A DNA stretch of 37,938 nt from an uncultured Prevotella sp. (lineage in GTDB: Bacteria; Bacteroidota; Bacteroidia; Bacteroidales; Bacteroidaceae), in NCBI GenBank assembly GCA_945834405.1, contig CAMAHD010000008.1:1-37938 (forward strand). Reading direction: 5' to 3'. Under the pieces are notes generated by a model that was given only the letters and a program-made list of their open reading frames with translations, was not told where the DNA came from and ran no database searches. Made by a program: the position numbers and the translations under genes. This document shows, piece by piece, positions 1 through 9,310 of the stretch (position 1 is the stretch's first letter; each line of letters begins with the position of its first letter).

Positions 1-239
1 GGCTGCAAATTTACACATTTTTCTTGTAATACACATTCTTTAGGCAAGTTATTTTTTTAAAGATTGCGAAAATTCTTGAGCTCACATCTTCCTGCATGTG
101 TTGTCCTAATTTTTCCCTGTTGTCTTAAGTGATCCATTTCAGGATCGCTGGCTTTGCGATAATAATATAACGTTTGTTCGATGAAATTGAGCAGACAGAA
201 AGCAACAGCAAAAATAACCTTATCGCCTATGAAGTTAAC
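1..239. other. intergenic region, no gene seen
   Basis: AT-rich sequence downstream of the GH3 gene and its terminator. I see no convincing coding region; a short open frame on the plus strand from 181 runs antisense into the GH3 gene and is not credible. On the minus strand, bases 6-13 read TAAATTTG, which fits the Bacteroidetes -7 consensus TAnnTTTG and would point out of the window to the left. I find no clear -33 element, so this is only a possibility. Confidence 0.4.
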
Positions 240-288
240 AAAAAAAACGCGGTACCTGTTTCACTGCATTGTTGAAACAGATACCGCG
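240..288 (-). terminator. rho-independent terminator ending the PUL
   Basis: An inverted repeat pairs 248-263 with 273-288: 16 positions with one mismatch and a 9-base loop. On the minus strand it is followed by eight T (complement of the A run at 240-247). It lies 32 bases past the GH3 stop codon and closes the long minus-strand transcription unit. Confidence 0.9.
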
Positions 289-320
289 ATAGGGAGAGGA
301 CCGCAACGGGCGGCAGAAGG

Positions 321-2891
321 TCAGATCTTGACTGTAAGCGTCTTCAGCTCCTTGTCATTGCTGCTGCCACCCACCTTCAGCAGGTATTTGCCGCTTTTTA
401 CACGCATGGTGTTCGTGTCGGCATCCCACCACTCGAAACGTTCGCGTGGCAGACTGATGGTGACGGTCTTGGTTTCGCCAGCCTTCAATGATACGCGCTG
501 GAAGGCACGAAGCGTCTTTTGAGGACCCTCCTTGTCGGCGGGATTGCTCAGATAAACCTGTACCACTTCGTCGCCGTCATGCTTGCCTGTATTGCTCAGT
601 ACAACGGTCAGATTGCCGTCGGCATAGCTCAGCTTTCCATATTTGAAGGAGGTATAGCTCAAACCATGACCGAAAGCAAAGAGGGGAGAGCCTTGGAAAT
701 ATCGGTAGGTGCGACCCTGCATTCGATAGTCTTCAAAGTCGGGCAGCTGACTGTCGTTGCGATAGAAGGTGACAGGCAGTTTGCCGCTGGGATTATAGTC
801 GCCAAACAGGATATCTGCCACAGCCTCACCTCCGGCTTCGCCTCCATACCATGCCTGGATAATGGCATCGCAATGCTGGGTCTCGGGTTCCATGGCGATG
901 GCACTGCCGGAACAGTTGACGAAGATGATGCGTTTGCCTGCCGCCTTCAGTGCAGCGATGACGTCGCGCTGAGCCTGAGGCAGTTCGATGGTCAGACGGT
1001 CGCCTCCCTTGAACCCGGGATAGTCAACCTTCATCTCTTCGCCCTCCAGACGGGGAGAGATGCCGCCGACGAAGATGACAGTAGAGGCTGAACCTACCTC
1101 CTGAGCTACTTCTGCCGGAGTCTTTTCCGAGTAGGTGCCGAGGTCGAACTGAAGGGTTGCCATATCCGTCTTCTGTACGTATTCCAAGACGATATGATAG
1201 CTTTCGCCTGCCTTCATCTTGACTTCCTTGGTGGCAATGCCCAGACGGTCGCTGCGTTTGGTGACATTGGCTATCTCCTGTCCGTTCACGCGCAGAATGC
1301 CCTGGTCGTCGCAGGTCAGCGAGAGCGTGAGCGTCTCGTCGGCAGAGGGGGTGTAGATTCCCTCATAGCGGGCAGAGAAATGTTCGAGTCCTACGCCCGG
1401 AGCAAACACGGTGGCTCCACCGTTGCTGAGGTGGATAGGTTCGCTGATCCGTGCGGTGGCTACAGGAGTCCCTTCTGCCTTTTCGTTGTTCCAGTAGGTG
1501 GCTGTCATGCCGGGCTTGCCGTCGGCAGTACGCAGCTGGGCAAAGCGGCTTTCCATCACCTTGTTGTCGCAGAGACCGCAGCCCATGATGTAGCGGACGT
1601 TGCCCACCTTGCTGCGGATGCCCTGGAGGATGGTGGTGGTATGGGTGGGGAATCCGCAGTAGTTGCCCCACATCATGACGGAGTCATTGGCATTGGCTCC
1701 CATCACCACGATATCGCTTGTCGCTTTGTCTAACGGGAGCGTGTTCTTGTTGTTCTGCAAGAGCACCGTACCTTCATGGGCCATTTGAAGCGCCAGCCTC
1801 TTGTGCGCGTCACAGGCAACGACAGAGAGGGGGATGCGGGTCCATTCAACCAGCTCGTCGGCATCAAGATTGCCCAGCATGAAACGTGCGGAGAGCAAAC
1901 GACGGAGACTGACGTTGAGGTCGCTTTCCTTGATGTCTCCCCTGTTGATGGCTTCGACGAGCGAGTTGTATTCGCCACCACACTCCACATCGGTGCCTGA
2001 AAGGACAGCACGGGCAGATGCGGCTGCCGCATCTTGGCTCACTTCATGGCGTCCCTTCTTCCAAAAGTCGCCAATGGCTCCGCAGTCGCTCACAATCATG
2101 CCCTTGAATCCCCATTCGTCGCGGAGTATCTGCTGTTCGTATCTGTTGCTTCCGCAGCAGGGGTCGCCGTCAATACGCTGGTAGGCACACATCACTTCTG
2201 CCACCTCGCCCTCCTGGACCAAGGTCTTGAAGGCCGGGAGATAGGTCTCCCACAGGTCGCGGGCAGGCAAGTCCTCTACGTTGAAGGAGTGGCGGTTCCA
2301 TTCGGGACCGCTATGTACGGCAAAGTGCTTGGCACATGACAGCAGCTTGCGGTAACGTGCATCGTGAGGTCCCTCGAGACCGCGGACAACAGCCATTCCC
2401 ATACGTGCCGTGAGGTAGGGGTCTTCACCGTAGGTCTCCTGTCCTCGTCCCCATCTCGGGTCGCGGAAGATGTTGATGTTGGGAGTCCAGAACGAGAGTC
2501 CCTGATAACGTTTGGGATTACCCTGACGTTTGGCTTCCTGATGCTTGGCACGAGCCTCGTCGCTGACAGCGGTGAATACTTGCTGCAAGAGAGCGTCATC
2601 CCAGGAGGCTGCCATCTGCATGGTGATAGGGAAGACGGTGGCAAAACCGTTTCTGCCTACTCCATGAAGTGCCTCGTTCCACCATTCGAAGGCTGGAATA
2701 CCCAAGCGTGGGATGGCAGGCGAACCGTTCATCATCAGCTTGACCTTCTCTTCCAAAGTCAGTCGTTGGATGAGGTCGTTGGCACGTTCGTCCGGACTCA
2801 GGTTGGGGTTCTGATAAGGCATAACAGATTGCGCCGAGGTCTGTAAGGACGTGGCGAGGATGAGAGTGGAAAACAGGTTCTTGATGATCAT
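321..2891 (-). CDS. GH3 beta-xylosidase/beta-glucosidase-like enzyme with PA14 insert
   Basis: Secreted exo-glycosidase, 856 aa, with an N-terminal signal peptide (about 1-21) that implies periplasmic location. The N-terminal GH3 TIM barrel shows FEWWNEALHGVGR (69-80), typical of the beta-xylosidase branch, then RDPRWGRGQETYGEDPYL (143-160), the KH pair at 188-189, and the nucleophile Asp269 in VSDCGA. The C-terminal GH3 sandwich (from about 375) is interrupted by a PA14-like domain (about 460-590). After it comes RLEGEEM (614-620), where the acid/base Glu is expected. AFGHGLSYTSF (739-749) and an FN3-like domain (about 765-835) close the protein. It is last in the PUL, 13 bases after the pectate lyase gene, so it is probably co-transcribed. 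It would trim xylose, glucose or possibly arabinose from imported oligosaccharides; the sugar cannot be fixed from sequence alone. Confidence 0.93.
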   Translation of the reverse strand: MIIKNLFSTLILATSLQTSAQSVMPYQNPNLSPDERANDLIQRLTLEEKVKLMMNGSPAIPRLGIPAFEWWNEALHGVGRNGFATVFPITMQMAASWDDALLQQVFTAVSDEARAKHQEAKRQGNPKRYQGLSFWTPNINIFRDPRWGRGQETYGEDPYLTARMGMAVVRGLEGPHDARYRKLLSCAKHFAVHSGPEWNRHSFNVEDLPARDLWETYLPAFKTLVQEGEVAEVMCAYQRIDGDPCCGSNRYEQQILRDEWGFKGMIVSDCGAIGDFWKKGRHEVSQDAAAASARAVLSGTDVECGGEYNSLVEAINRGDIKESDLNVSLRRLLSARFMLGNLDADELVEWTRIPLSVVACDAHKRLALQMAHEGTVLLQNNKNTLPLDKATSDIVVMGANANDSVMMWGNYCGFPTHTTTILQGIRSKVGNVRYIMGCGLCDNKVMESRFAQLRTADGKPGMTATYWNNEKAEGTPVATARISEPIHLSNGGATVFAPGVGLEHFSARYEGIYTPSADETLTLSLTCDDQGILRVNGQEIANVTKRSDRLGIATKEVKMKAGESYHIVLEYVQKTDMATLQFDLGTYSEKTPAEVAQEVGSASTVIFVGGISPRLEGEEMKVDYPGFKGGDRLTIELPQAQRDVIAALKAAGKRIIFVNCSGSAIAMEPETQHCDAIIQAWYGGEAGGEAVADILFGDYNPSGKLPVTFYRNDSQLPDFEDYRMQGRTYRYFQGSPLFAFGHGLSYTSFKYGKLSYADGNLTVVLSNTGKHDGDEVVQVYLSNPADKEGPQKTLRAFQRVSLKAGETKTVTISLPRERFEWWDADTNTMRVKSGKYLLKVGGSSNDKELKTLTVKI

Positions 2892-2904
2892 GTCGTTCAG
2901 ATAA

Positions 2905-4992
2905 TCAGAATATTACTTTCTTCTTGTTGATAATATAGATACCCTTCTTGACGGATGAGGCTGGCTGCTGGATGCGGCGACCGTCCAAGGTGTAGATGGC
3001 GTTGGGCTGGTTGTCGCTTGCCTGAATGTCCTGAATGCCAGTGGCAGTTGCAGCGTGCAGCGTAATGTTCCATACCGTCTGCTGTCCCTTGGGGGTAAAG
3101 GTCAAGGTCTTGCTGACGGGAGTGTCAAAGCTGATGGTATGGGTAGCCGTTGTTTCTGTCGTACGCGAGGGGAACACATATTCGGATTCGCCGTAGGTCT
3201 TGCCGTTCAGCTCGCCGAGATAAGAATCTGCGTCGTCAACGTTGCTGTAGCCTGTGAAGGTTATTTTGGCGATGGAGATGCCATCGGGGATATTAATGGT
3301 GAACTGGGTGTTGCGGGAGTATTTGATACCCGTGATGCCGCAGCTGCTGCCAGAGGCATAACCTTTGGAGGTAGAGATGCTGAAACCATTGGAGAAATCC
3401 CAGCCGCCATTGCTGGTCTGTGGGGTCAGTTCGTATTTGGTAACAACGGGCTCTTCGCCTACATACAGCTCACTGCCGCTTACCTCACCGCCTTCAAGGC
3501 AGGCTTCGGTGATGTCTTTGACGAGGCTGTTGAGGTAGTTTTCAAGATGGGTGTAGCCGTTGCTTGCGAGCTGGGCACCGTCAGCAGGGTTGTTGGCATC
3601 CAGTCCGTTCGTGTCTTCATAGAGGTCGGGCATACCGTCACCGTCGCTGTCTTTCTGGGCAACCGTTTCGCCCAAGTCGGGCAGGGGACTCCAGTCGGCA
3701 TCAGCATCGGCAGGACGGTTGTCTTCGGGACTGTCGATGATGCCCGGATTGTTTGTTCCGCCTGTATAGGTAGCCAGTCCGTTGCGTGTCTCGTTGATGA
3801 TAAAGTCGTCATAACTGTCACGTTTCTTGCAGCATCCTACATAGTCCAGCACTTTGGCGTAGGCTGTCTCTGCCGTGTGGGTAGTCACATGGATATGGTC
3901 GATGGGAGTCGACAGTTTCATGGTGTCCTTGGTGACAGAAGTATATGTTTTGTCATTGTCGGCACTGCTTATCTGGTTGTAGATACCGTACTGCCAGTTG
4001 TTGCTGGTGACCTGCGAGTGCTTGCTGTTGACATTGCCGTCGACATAGAATTTTCCCCAGACGTGGTGCGTAGGCGCGTATGCAGGATAAGTGGCTGTGT
4101 AAGAATTGGTACGGATGCCAATGCCGGCGATACGCATCTGCTTGGTAGTACCCAACTTGAGTGTGGCAGGACCGGGCTTGTAATAGTTGTTGACGATGTT
4201 GACGTTCATAGCTTCGCCACCGTAGCAACCGTTTCCTGCCCAGTTGTAGATGACATTGTTGCGCATGTCCATGCGCTCATCGAGCTGAGTGGTATAACGC
4301 GGACCGAGGCGAGGAGTACGGCTCTCGTGGTGAGCCATCAGATTGTGGTGATAGGTGATGCCGCTGCCGCCCCAGTTGCCGCCATAGCCGTGGGCACCCT
4401 TGGAGTGACCGGCATTACGGAGACTCTGTGAGGAGATACACCATTGAACGGTGGCATTCTTCACGCCATAGATAGACAGACATTCGTCTATGCTCCAGCA
4501 TACAGAGCAGTGGTCGACGATGATGTCTTCCTTGTCCATGCCGCCCAGTCCGTCCCATCCGTCAGCTCCGTTCTCTGTGACATTCTGGTTGCCGAGACGG
4601 AAGCGGAGGTATCTGATGATGACATTGTTGGCATTGATGGAGAAAGGATAGTCGGCGATGCAGATACCATAACCGGGAGCACTCTGTCCGGCAATGGTCA
4701 CATTGCCCTGGCTGAGGCTTAAGGCAGAACTGAGATGGATGGTACCTGATACGTCAAAGACGATGGTGCGGGCTCCTTTCTGCTGGCAAGCCCATCTGAG
4801 GGTGCCTTCGCTGCCGTCATCGGCAAGTGATGTGACATGATAGACAGCTCCGCCTCTTCCGCCTGTTACATAGCGACCGAAACCTTCGGCACCGGGAAAG
4901 GCTGGTGTCTTTTCCACCTTGTCTGCTGCCGAAGAAGAAAGGCTGGCAAGCAAGAGAGCCATCATAAAGACTAATTTCTTCGTTGTTTTCAT
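2905..4992 (-). CDS. pectate lyase-like protein, polysaccharide lyase family 1
   Basis: Secreted 695-aa protein with signal peptide (about 1-22). The N-terminal part (about 30-420) is a right-handed beta-helix of PL1 type. It begins FPGAEGFGRYVTGGRGG (32-48), and TLRWACQQKGARTIVFDVSG follows (64-83). Motifs DHCSVCWSIDECLSIYG (160-176) and HHESRTPRLGPR (221-232) are typical, the Arg-rich segment being the usual catalytic region. These enzymes cleave polygalacturonan by beta-elimination, generally with calcium. DSDGDGMPDLYEDTNGLD (448-465) is a thrombospondin-3-like calcium motif. A beta-sandwich module of unknown class (about 515-650) comes next, and the protein ends in a tail with YTLDGRRI and KKGIYIINKKKVIF. 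That tail is found on many secreted Prevotella proteins and may be a sorting signal. The gene lies behind a strong terminator hairpin, so its level relative to the transport genes may be reduced. Confidence 0.9.
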   Translation of the reverse strand: MKTTKKLVFMMALLLASLSSSAADKVEKTPAFPGAEGFGRYVTGGRGGAVYHVTSLADDGSEGTLRWACQQKGARTIVFDVSGTIHLSSALSLSQGNVTIAGQSAPGYGICIADYPFSINANNVIIRYLRFRLGNQNVTENGADGWDGLGGMDKEDIIVDHCSVCWSIDECLSIYGVKNATVQWCISSQSLRNAGHSKGAHGYGGNWGGSGITYHHNLMAHHESRTPRLGPRYTTQLDERMDMRNNVIYNWAGNGCYGGEAMNVNIVNNYYKPGPATLKLGTTKQMRIAGIGIRTNSYTATYPAYAPTHHVWGKFYVDGNVNSKHSQVTSNNWQYGIYNQISSADNDKTYTSVTKDTMKLSTPIDHIHVTTHTAETAYAKVLDYVGCCKKRDSYDDFIINETRNGLATYTGGTNNPGIIDSPEDNRPADADADWSPLPDLGETVAQKDSDGDGMPDLYEDTNGLDANNPADGAQLASNGYTHLENYLNSLVKDITEACLEGGEVSGSELYVGEEPVVTKYELTPQTSNGGWDFSNGFSISTSKGYASGSSCGITGIKYSRNTQFTINIPDGISIAKITFTGYSNVDDADSYLGELNGKTYGESEYVFPSRTTETTATHTISFDTPVSKTLTFTPKGQQTVWNITLHAATATGIQDIQASDNQPNAIYTLDGRRIQQPASSVKKGIYIINKKKVIF

Positions 4993-5063
4993 GAGAGTCT
5001 TTTTATTTGTTTACGGTGGTAATTAATAGAACCCACCATAAGTAGTTGCTGATGAAAATTCGA

Positions 5064-5127
5064 TTAAAAAAAGGAAGTCAGAGAAGAACAGGAAGAGTAT
5101 TCCTCGTCCCTCTTCTTTGACTTCCTT
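5064..5127 (-). terminator. intra-locus terminator or attenuator
   Basis: An uninterrupted 17-bp inverted repeat (5071-5087 with 5111-5127, one G-T pair) has a smaller nested stem (5090-5094 with 5100-5104). On the minus strand it is followed by a T run (complement of the A run at 5066-5072). It lies between the DUF4957-like gene and the pectate lyase gene. I see no good promoter between it and the lyase start, so the lyase and GH3 genes probably depend on readthrough. Confidence 0.88.
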
Positions 5128-5160
5128 GTTTATTCAGAACGTATGACGTTCAGGTGAAGT

Positions 5161-7443
5161 TTATTTTACGATGTACTTCTTTCCGTTCTGGATGTACAGA
5201 CCCTTCTGAGCCTTCTGTATCTTCATACCCATGAGGTTGTATACAGGAGCATTGGCGTTGAAGGTCTTGTCGCTGTTCATCGTCACGTCGCTGATACCAT
5301 TGGTGATGTCGGCAGTGATGAGTACCTGACCGATGTATTCGAAGTTATCGTTGGCAGCAACATCGATATTGCCGGCAGCCAGGTTCACCAGAGCTTCGCT
5401 GGAAGGATCGCTGATGACGCGAATCTGAAGAGCCTCCTTGTTGTTGGCTTCGGCAGGCAGCGTGCCTGCAAGTTCAAGCCATCCGAAGAGCTTGCCGTCA
5501 ACGTCACCGAACTTAGCATCACGGATAGTCTCATCAGTGAACTCAGCGCTGGCAAAGTTGGTCCAAGTCTGACCGCCATCAACAGAGTAGTCGAGAAGTT
5601 GCTTCTTGAAGATGAAGTTGTCTGAACCTACGAAGCAAGAGAACTTGATGTTGTCAAGATCCTTGCTGGTGAGGGTGAAGACGGCATAGTTAACCTGACC
5701 AGCCTGATGAGCTACGGCAGGAGAACGACGGGAGATGATAGGAATCTGGAGTTCAGAATCGTCCTCACCGAACTTGGCGGCACGGCTCTGGAAGTTCCTG
5801 TCAGCAGAGGTGGCGAGAACATAGTTGAAGGGAGCCTGGGCACCGTTGGTAGTGTCGGCAACCATCATGGTTACAACAGTCTTGTAGTCGCCAACATAGA
5901 TGTCTGCATCGTAAGAGTCGAGGTTCAGGCTGCCGGTAATCTTGCTGAAGTCAATCACAGAAACGGCATTCGTGACAACTGCCTCGAAGTTGGCAGTGAG
6001 GTTGTTCTCAGCAGCAAGGGTCAGAGTACGGTTGGGGTTGGTGAGAGAAGCATCGTCGCTCCAGCCGGTAAAGGAGTTCAGCGTGCGATATGCGCTGTTG
6101 TGGTCGTTGAATTTCACGGAAACCTCATCGCCTACATAATACTTGGCTTTCTCAGGAGAGAGGCTGTAGGTGATGTACTCAGGACCATTGACCTTGATAT
6201 TCAGAGCTGCGGGGATGGGGAACTGCTCTACGTATGCGATAGAGGGACCAAGATAGGTGTGGCCATCTAAGTTGGCATCAACACCGGCAGTCTTCCAGGC
6301 GTTGCTGTTGGCGATGAAGTAGAGGTCGTTCTCGGGCTCCTGGAAGGTAGCACCTGTTTCCCAAGAGAATTCGGGGAAGTCTGCCAGGGTCTTGGTGGTC
6401 TCCGCGCCTACGAGGGTAGTGTTAAGGGCGGCAAGTACAGAATCGTTCAGCTCATCCAAAGGCATGTAAGACTCCGTGTCAACAAGGTTGTTGTTGGCTA
6501 CAACTACACCGTATGCCAGATTGGTCACCTTGGTTGCACTGTAAGAGCTGGTGTCGTTGACGAGTGTGTGAACACCCTTCTTGGGACCCATGAAGATGTT
6601 GTTGTTCATGTAAATCTGTGAGCCTGCAGCCAGTTTGTCAGCAGCCATCAATGCAATGAAACCGGTGCTGGCAACATTCTTGTTCTCACCGAGCAGTACG
6701 AGGTTGTTGTGGAAGTTCATGACGGTAGCTTCGTCACCGGGAGTACGGGTTTCCCAAAGCGACTTGGTGTAAGGCATGTCATAGAACATGTTGTCATAGA
6801 CATCAAAGGTGAGCACGGGCATGAAGGTACGGAATACAGACCAGTTGTCACCTGAAACTTGTGCAGTACCATGGATGCGGCACTCCTTGACATCAATAGC
6901 GCGTACGAGGTAGTCGGCAGCGGTCAGTTTGTTTCCTTCGCCGTCGGTCACTGCACCCTTGTCACCGTCCAGGCGGAGGATGCTGCGGGTCTGTCCGTGG
7001 ATGTCACAGTGGCGCAAGGCGATGGTGTCGGCATAGATTACACGGCGATGGTCAACCAGGTAGCTTCCGGAACCTTTCAGGTTCATGTTCTCGAAGATGA
7101 GAGACATGCCCTGTCCCTCTTCTGCCTTTTCAGAAGCGTCCGCACTCCATTCGAGAGCGATGACCAGCTGAGGCATCTTGTCGAAGTTGGTTTCGTTACT
7201 GCGAATAATCAGCTTGCCCTTTGTAAGAGTAGGCTTCAGCTTGCCTACGCTCTGCTCGTCACTGGCATCCCAGTCGCAGATGATTTCATACGTTTCTCCG
7301 GCATTACCGGCTCCAACAGCTTTGAATGCAGTCTTGAATTCCGATGCGTTGGTAACGGTTTTTTGCCAGCTGTCAGCTTGCATGGAAACAGGAGCCATGA
7401 GGGCTGCTGCCAATGCCATTACGGATAGTTTTTTCATACTCAT
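5161..7443 (-). CDS. DUF4957-like beta-helix surface/secreted protein
   Basis: A 760-aa exported protein with signal peptide MKKLSVMALAAALMAPVSMQA; Met3 (7437) is an equally good start. The first ~380 residues carry repeated short strand patterns such as FENMNLKGSGSYLV, ALRHCDIHGQTRSILRL, FDVYDNMFYDM and YMNNNIFMG. These suggest a parallel beta-helix of pectate-lyase-like fold, matching the DUF4957/DUF5123 proteins commonly seen in Bacteroidetes pectin loci. A later segment (about 430-490) resembles an InlB-type or Big-like repeat (GWSDDASLTNPNRTLTL). A beta-sandwich follows, then a C-terminal tail with VYNLMGMKIQKAQKGLYI, related to the tail of the pectate lyase. No catalytic residues can be assigned. 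It could be a lyase, a surface glycan-binding protein or both. It lies 36 bases downstream of susD and is followed by the attenuator hairpin. Confidence 0.75.
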   Translation of the reverse strand: MSMKKLSVMALAAALMAPVSMQADSWQKTVTNASEFKTAFKAVGAGNAGETYEIICDWDASDEQSVGKLKPTLTKGKLIIRSNETNFDKMPQLVIALEWSADASEKAEEGQGMSLIFENMNLKGSGSYLVDHRRVIYADTIALRHCDIHGQTRSILRLDGDKGAVTDGEGNKLTAADYLVRAIDVKECRIHGTAQVSGDNWSVFRTFMPVLTFDVYDNMFYDMPYTKSLWETRTPGDEATVMNFHNNLVLLGENKNVASTGFIALMAADKLAAGSQIYMNNNIFMGPKKGVHTLVNDTSSYSATKVTNLAYGVVVANNNLVDTESYMPLDELNDSVLAALNTTLVGAETTKTLADFPEFSWETGATFQEPENDLYFIANSNAWKTAGVDANLDGHTYLGPSIAYVEQFPIPAALNIKVNGPEYITYSLSPEKAKYYVGDEVSVKFNDHNSAYRTLNSFTGWSDDASLTNPNRTLTLAAENNLTANFEAVVTNAVSVIDFSKITGSLNLDSYDADIYVGDYKTVVTMMVADTTNGAQAPFNYVLATSADRNFQSRAAKFGEDDSELQIPIISRRSPAVAHQAGQVNYAVFTLTSKDLDNIKFSCFVGSDNFIFKKQLLDYSVDGGQTWTNFASAEFTDETIRDAKFGDVDGKLFGWLELAGTLPAEANNKEALQIRVISDPSSEALVNLAAGNIDVAANDNFEYIGQVLITADITNGISDVTMNSDKTFNANAPVYNLMGMKIQKAQKGLYIQNGKKYIVK

Positions 7444-7479
7444 TTGTTTTTGGTTAATAATAAATGTATATGTCAGTCA

Positions 7480-9288
7480 TTAAAGTTCGTCTTTCAGATT
7501 CCAATGGATGAAGTAGCCATTACTCTGGATCTTGTTCTTGACAGTACTCTGTGTGGCTGCGGGATATTTGGGAGTCAGACGCTTGGCTACGCTGTCTCTT
7601 GCCGTGGCCGCATCTCCTTGGCGATAGGCACTGTTGGCATAGCGTTCGGCAATCTTGCAGAGGTATGAATAGGATTTGCCTTCTGCGATGTATTCCTTCA
7701 TGTGCTCGTCGGCAAGAGCCCAGTCGTACATCCTTTTCAGTTCGTCGGTAGTGTAGTTGTTGAAGTCTTCATCGCCGGGACGCGGCAGCTTGTGTTCTAT
7801 ACCGTTGGCTGCACCGGCAATACCCACGTTGCCATAGCCACCGGCAGAGCCAAGCCACATGGCATAACGGGAATCCCAATTGCCGTCAGTAGGGAGAATA
7901 CGGTTAGGACATTCGCCTTCAACACCCATGTTCAATAAGGCATAAGCCTGAACGAAGTTGCCGAGATGGTTCTCTGCCTCTGCCAAGAGGAAGTGGAGGT
8001 CGTGACCGCGGAAGGTAGGAATGGCAGGGTGAATCTTGAATATCTGCTTGTCGTCCAGATACTGATAGTTGCGTGTGGTATAGTTATAACCATAATAATA
8101 CTTTGATACGCAGCGTTTGCCGCCCAGGGTGTTCATCATCCATTTCTGTGTGAGTCCTCTCACGTCTTTTCCGTTGTAGAGGCTTACGCCATAGTCGGAG
8201 GGCTGCAGATAGAAGGCATTCTGATCCGGATATTCGGGACAGAAATACTGTACGATGCGGTTACGCTGGTAGTTGTTGTAATCGTACATGATGGTGCTGA
8301 TGAGCTGGTACATGGAGCCGAAGGTCTCTGTGAAGAAGATGTTGGCGTAGGCTCCTTCATTGTCGCTCTGCATGAGGAGTGTGAGCTGGAAGATGGCAGC
8401 CTGACTTACATTGGTCTTGCCCTCCACTTTTTCGGTTCCTCTCACGCCTGTCTGATACTCGTATATGTACTGCAGGATATTGTCGTGAATCCATTGCCAG
8501 TCATTTTGTGCGGCAGCTTCGTCTACATAGCTGGCGCGCCAGGAGCGGAATTCGGCATCGAGCACGATGGCTGGAGGTGCGAGGTATTCCCACTGGCGGT
8601 ATTTGGTGACATCCTGTGTCTCGGGGTCGAGCCATTTGTACCAGTTGACTTCCAGATTGGCATCAACATGCATACCATCGATAGTCATGCCGTTTTCAAG
8701 CAGGTTGATGGCTTTGTCGGCAAGTTCCTTCATGCCACATTTGGTGAATACGTCGGTATTGGAAAGAGGAATCTTTTCCGTGAGGGGATTGTCAAACCAG
8801 TAAGCCTCGCCGTAAATCTTTCCCAACATCAGGTATGCCCAAGCCTTGATGCGCATGGCAGTACTGATAAGGGCAGGGAAGTTTTCCTCTGCTATTTCTG
8901 TCATGCCACCCACATTCTTGTGGTATTCCTCCATCTTGTTGAAATAGTCATTGCAAGCTACGATGATGGCATAGTAGCAGGTGGGGTCGGCGTATGGGTT
9001 GCCATCTGTCTCGCTGAAGTCGTAGATGGCTTTCAGGTCTGTGGGAGCATTGTCGGTTGTTTCCAGCAGTGCTGCCCTGGTATCGGTGAGGAAGATGGCA
9101 TGGTCGCCTGCTTCCTGCACGCGGTTGAAGATTCCGAGAAAGCCCTTGTACATCTCGTCTTCTTCGGCGATGTAGTCACCTTCATTGATGATGTTCTTCG
9201 GGTCTGTTTCGAAGAAGTCGTTGCATGATTGCAGGGAAAAACTCATGGCGAGCAGTCCCACGATACATATCTTATTGCTGAGTTTCAT
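7480..9288 (-). CDS. SusD/RagB-family nutrient-binding outer-membrane lipoprotein (pair 1)
   Basis: A 602-aa lipoprotein with signal peptide and lipobox LQSC; Cys22 would be lipidated. SusD proteins lie on the cell surface as the lid of a SusC barrel and capture oligosaccharides. The N-terminal stretch CNDFFETDPKNIINEGDY, the helix-rich body with AMRIKAWAYLMLGKIYGEAYW (TPR-like), and the C-terminal FRGHDLHFLLAEAENHLGN fit the family. Length is slightly above the usual 500-580. It sits 22 bases downstream of its SusC partner. Its sequence is quite unlike that of the second SusD in this locus, so the two pairs are not a recent duplication and may take different oligosaccharides. Confidence 0.93.
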   Translation of the reverse strand: MKLSNKICIVGLLAMSFSLQSCNDFFETDPKNIINEGDYIAEEDEMYKGFLGIFNRVQEAGDHAIFLTDTRAALLETTDNAPTDLKAIYDFSETDGNPYADPTCYYAIIVACNDYFNKMEEYHKNVGGMTEIAEENFPALISTAMRIKAWAYLMLGKIYGEAYWFDNPLTEKIPLSNTDVFTKCGMKELADKAINLLENGMTIDGMHVDANLEVNWYKWLDPETQDVTKYRQWEYLAPPAIVLDAEFRSWRASYVDEAAAQNDWQWIHDNILQYIYEYQTGVRGTEKVEGKTNVSQAAIFQLTLLMQSDNEGAYANIFFTETFGSMYQLISTIMYDYNNYQRNRIVQYFCPEYPDQNAFYLQPSDYGVSLYNGKDVRGLTQKWMMNTLGGKRCVSKYYYGYNYTTRNYQYLDDKQIFKIHPAIPTFRGHDLHFLLAEAENHLGNFVQAYALLNMGVEGECPNRILPTDGNWDSRYAMWLGSAGGYGNVGIAGAANGIEHKLPRPGDEDFNNYTTDELKRMYDWALADEHMKEYIAEGKSYSYLCKIAERYANSAYRQGDAATARDSVAKRLTPKYPAATQSTVKNKIQSNGYFIHWNLKDEL

Positions 9289-9310
9289 GTCGATGATACT
9301 TTATCAGTGA

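Noticed and set aside
3055..4431. 458-codon open frame on the plus strand within the pectate lyase gene
   Set aside because: It is antisense to a clear PL1 protein, lacks a promoter, and its composition is that of a shadow frame.
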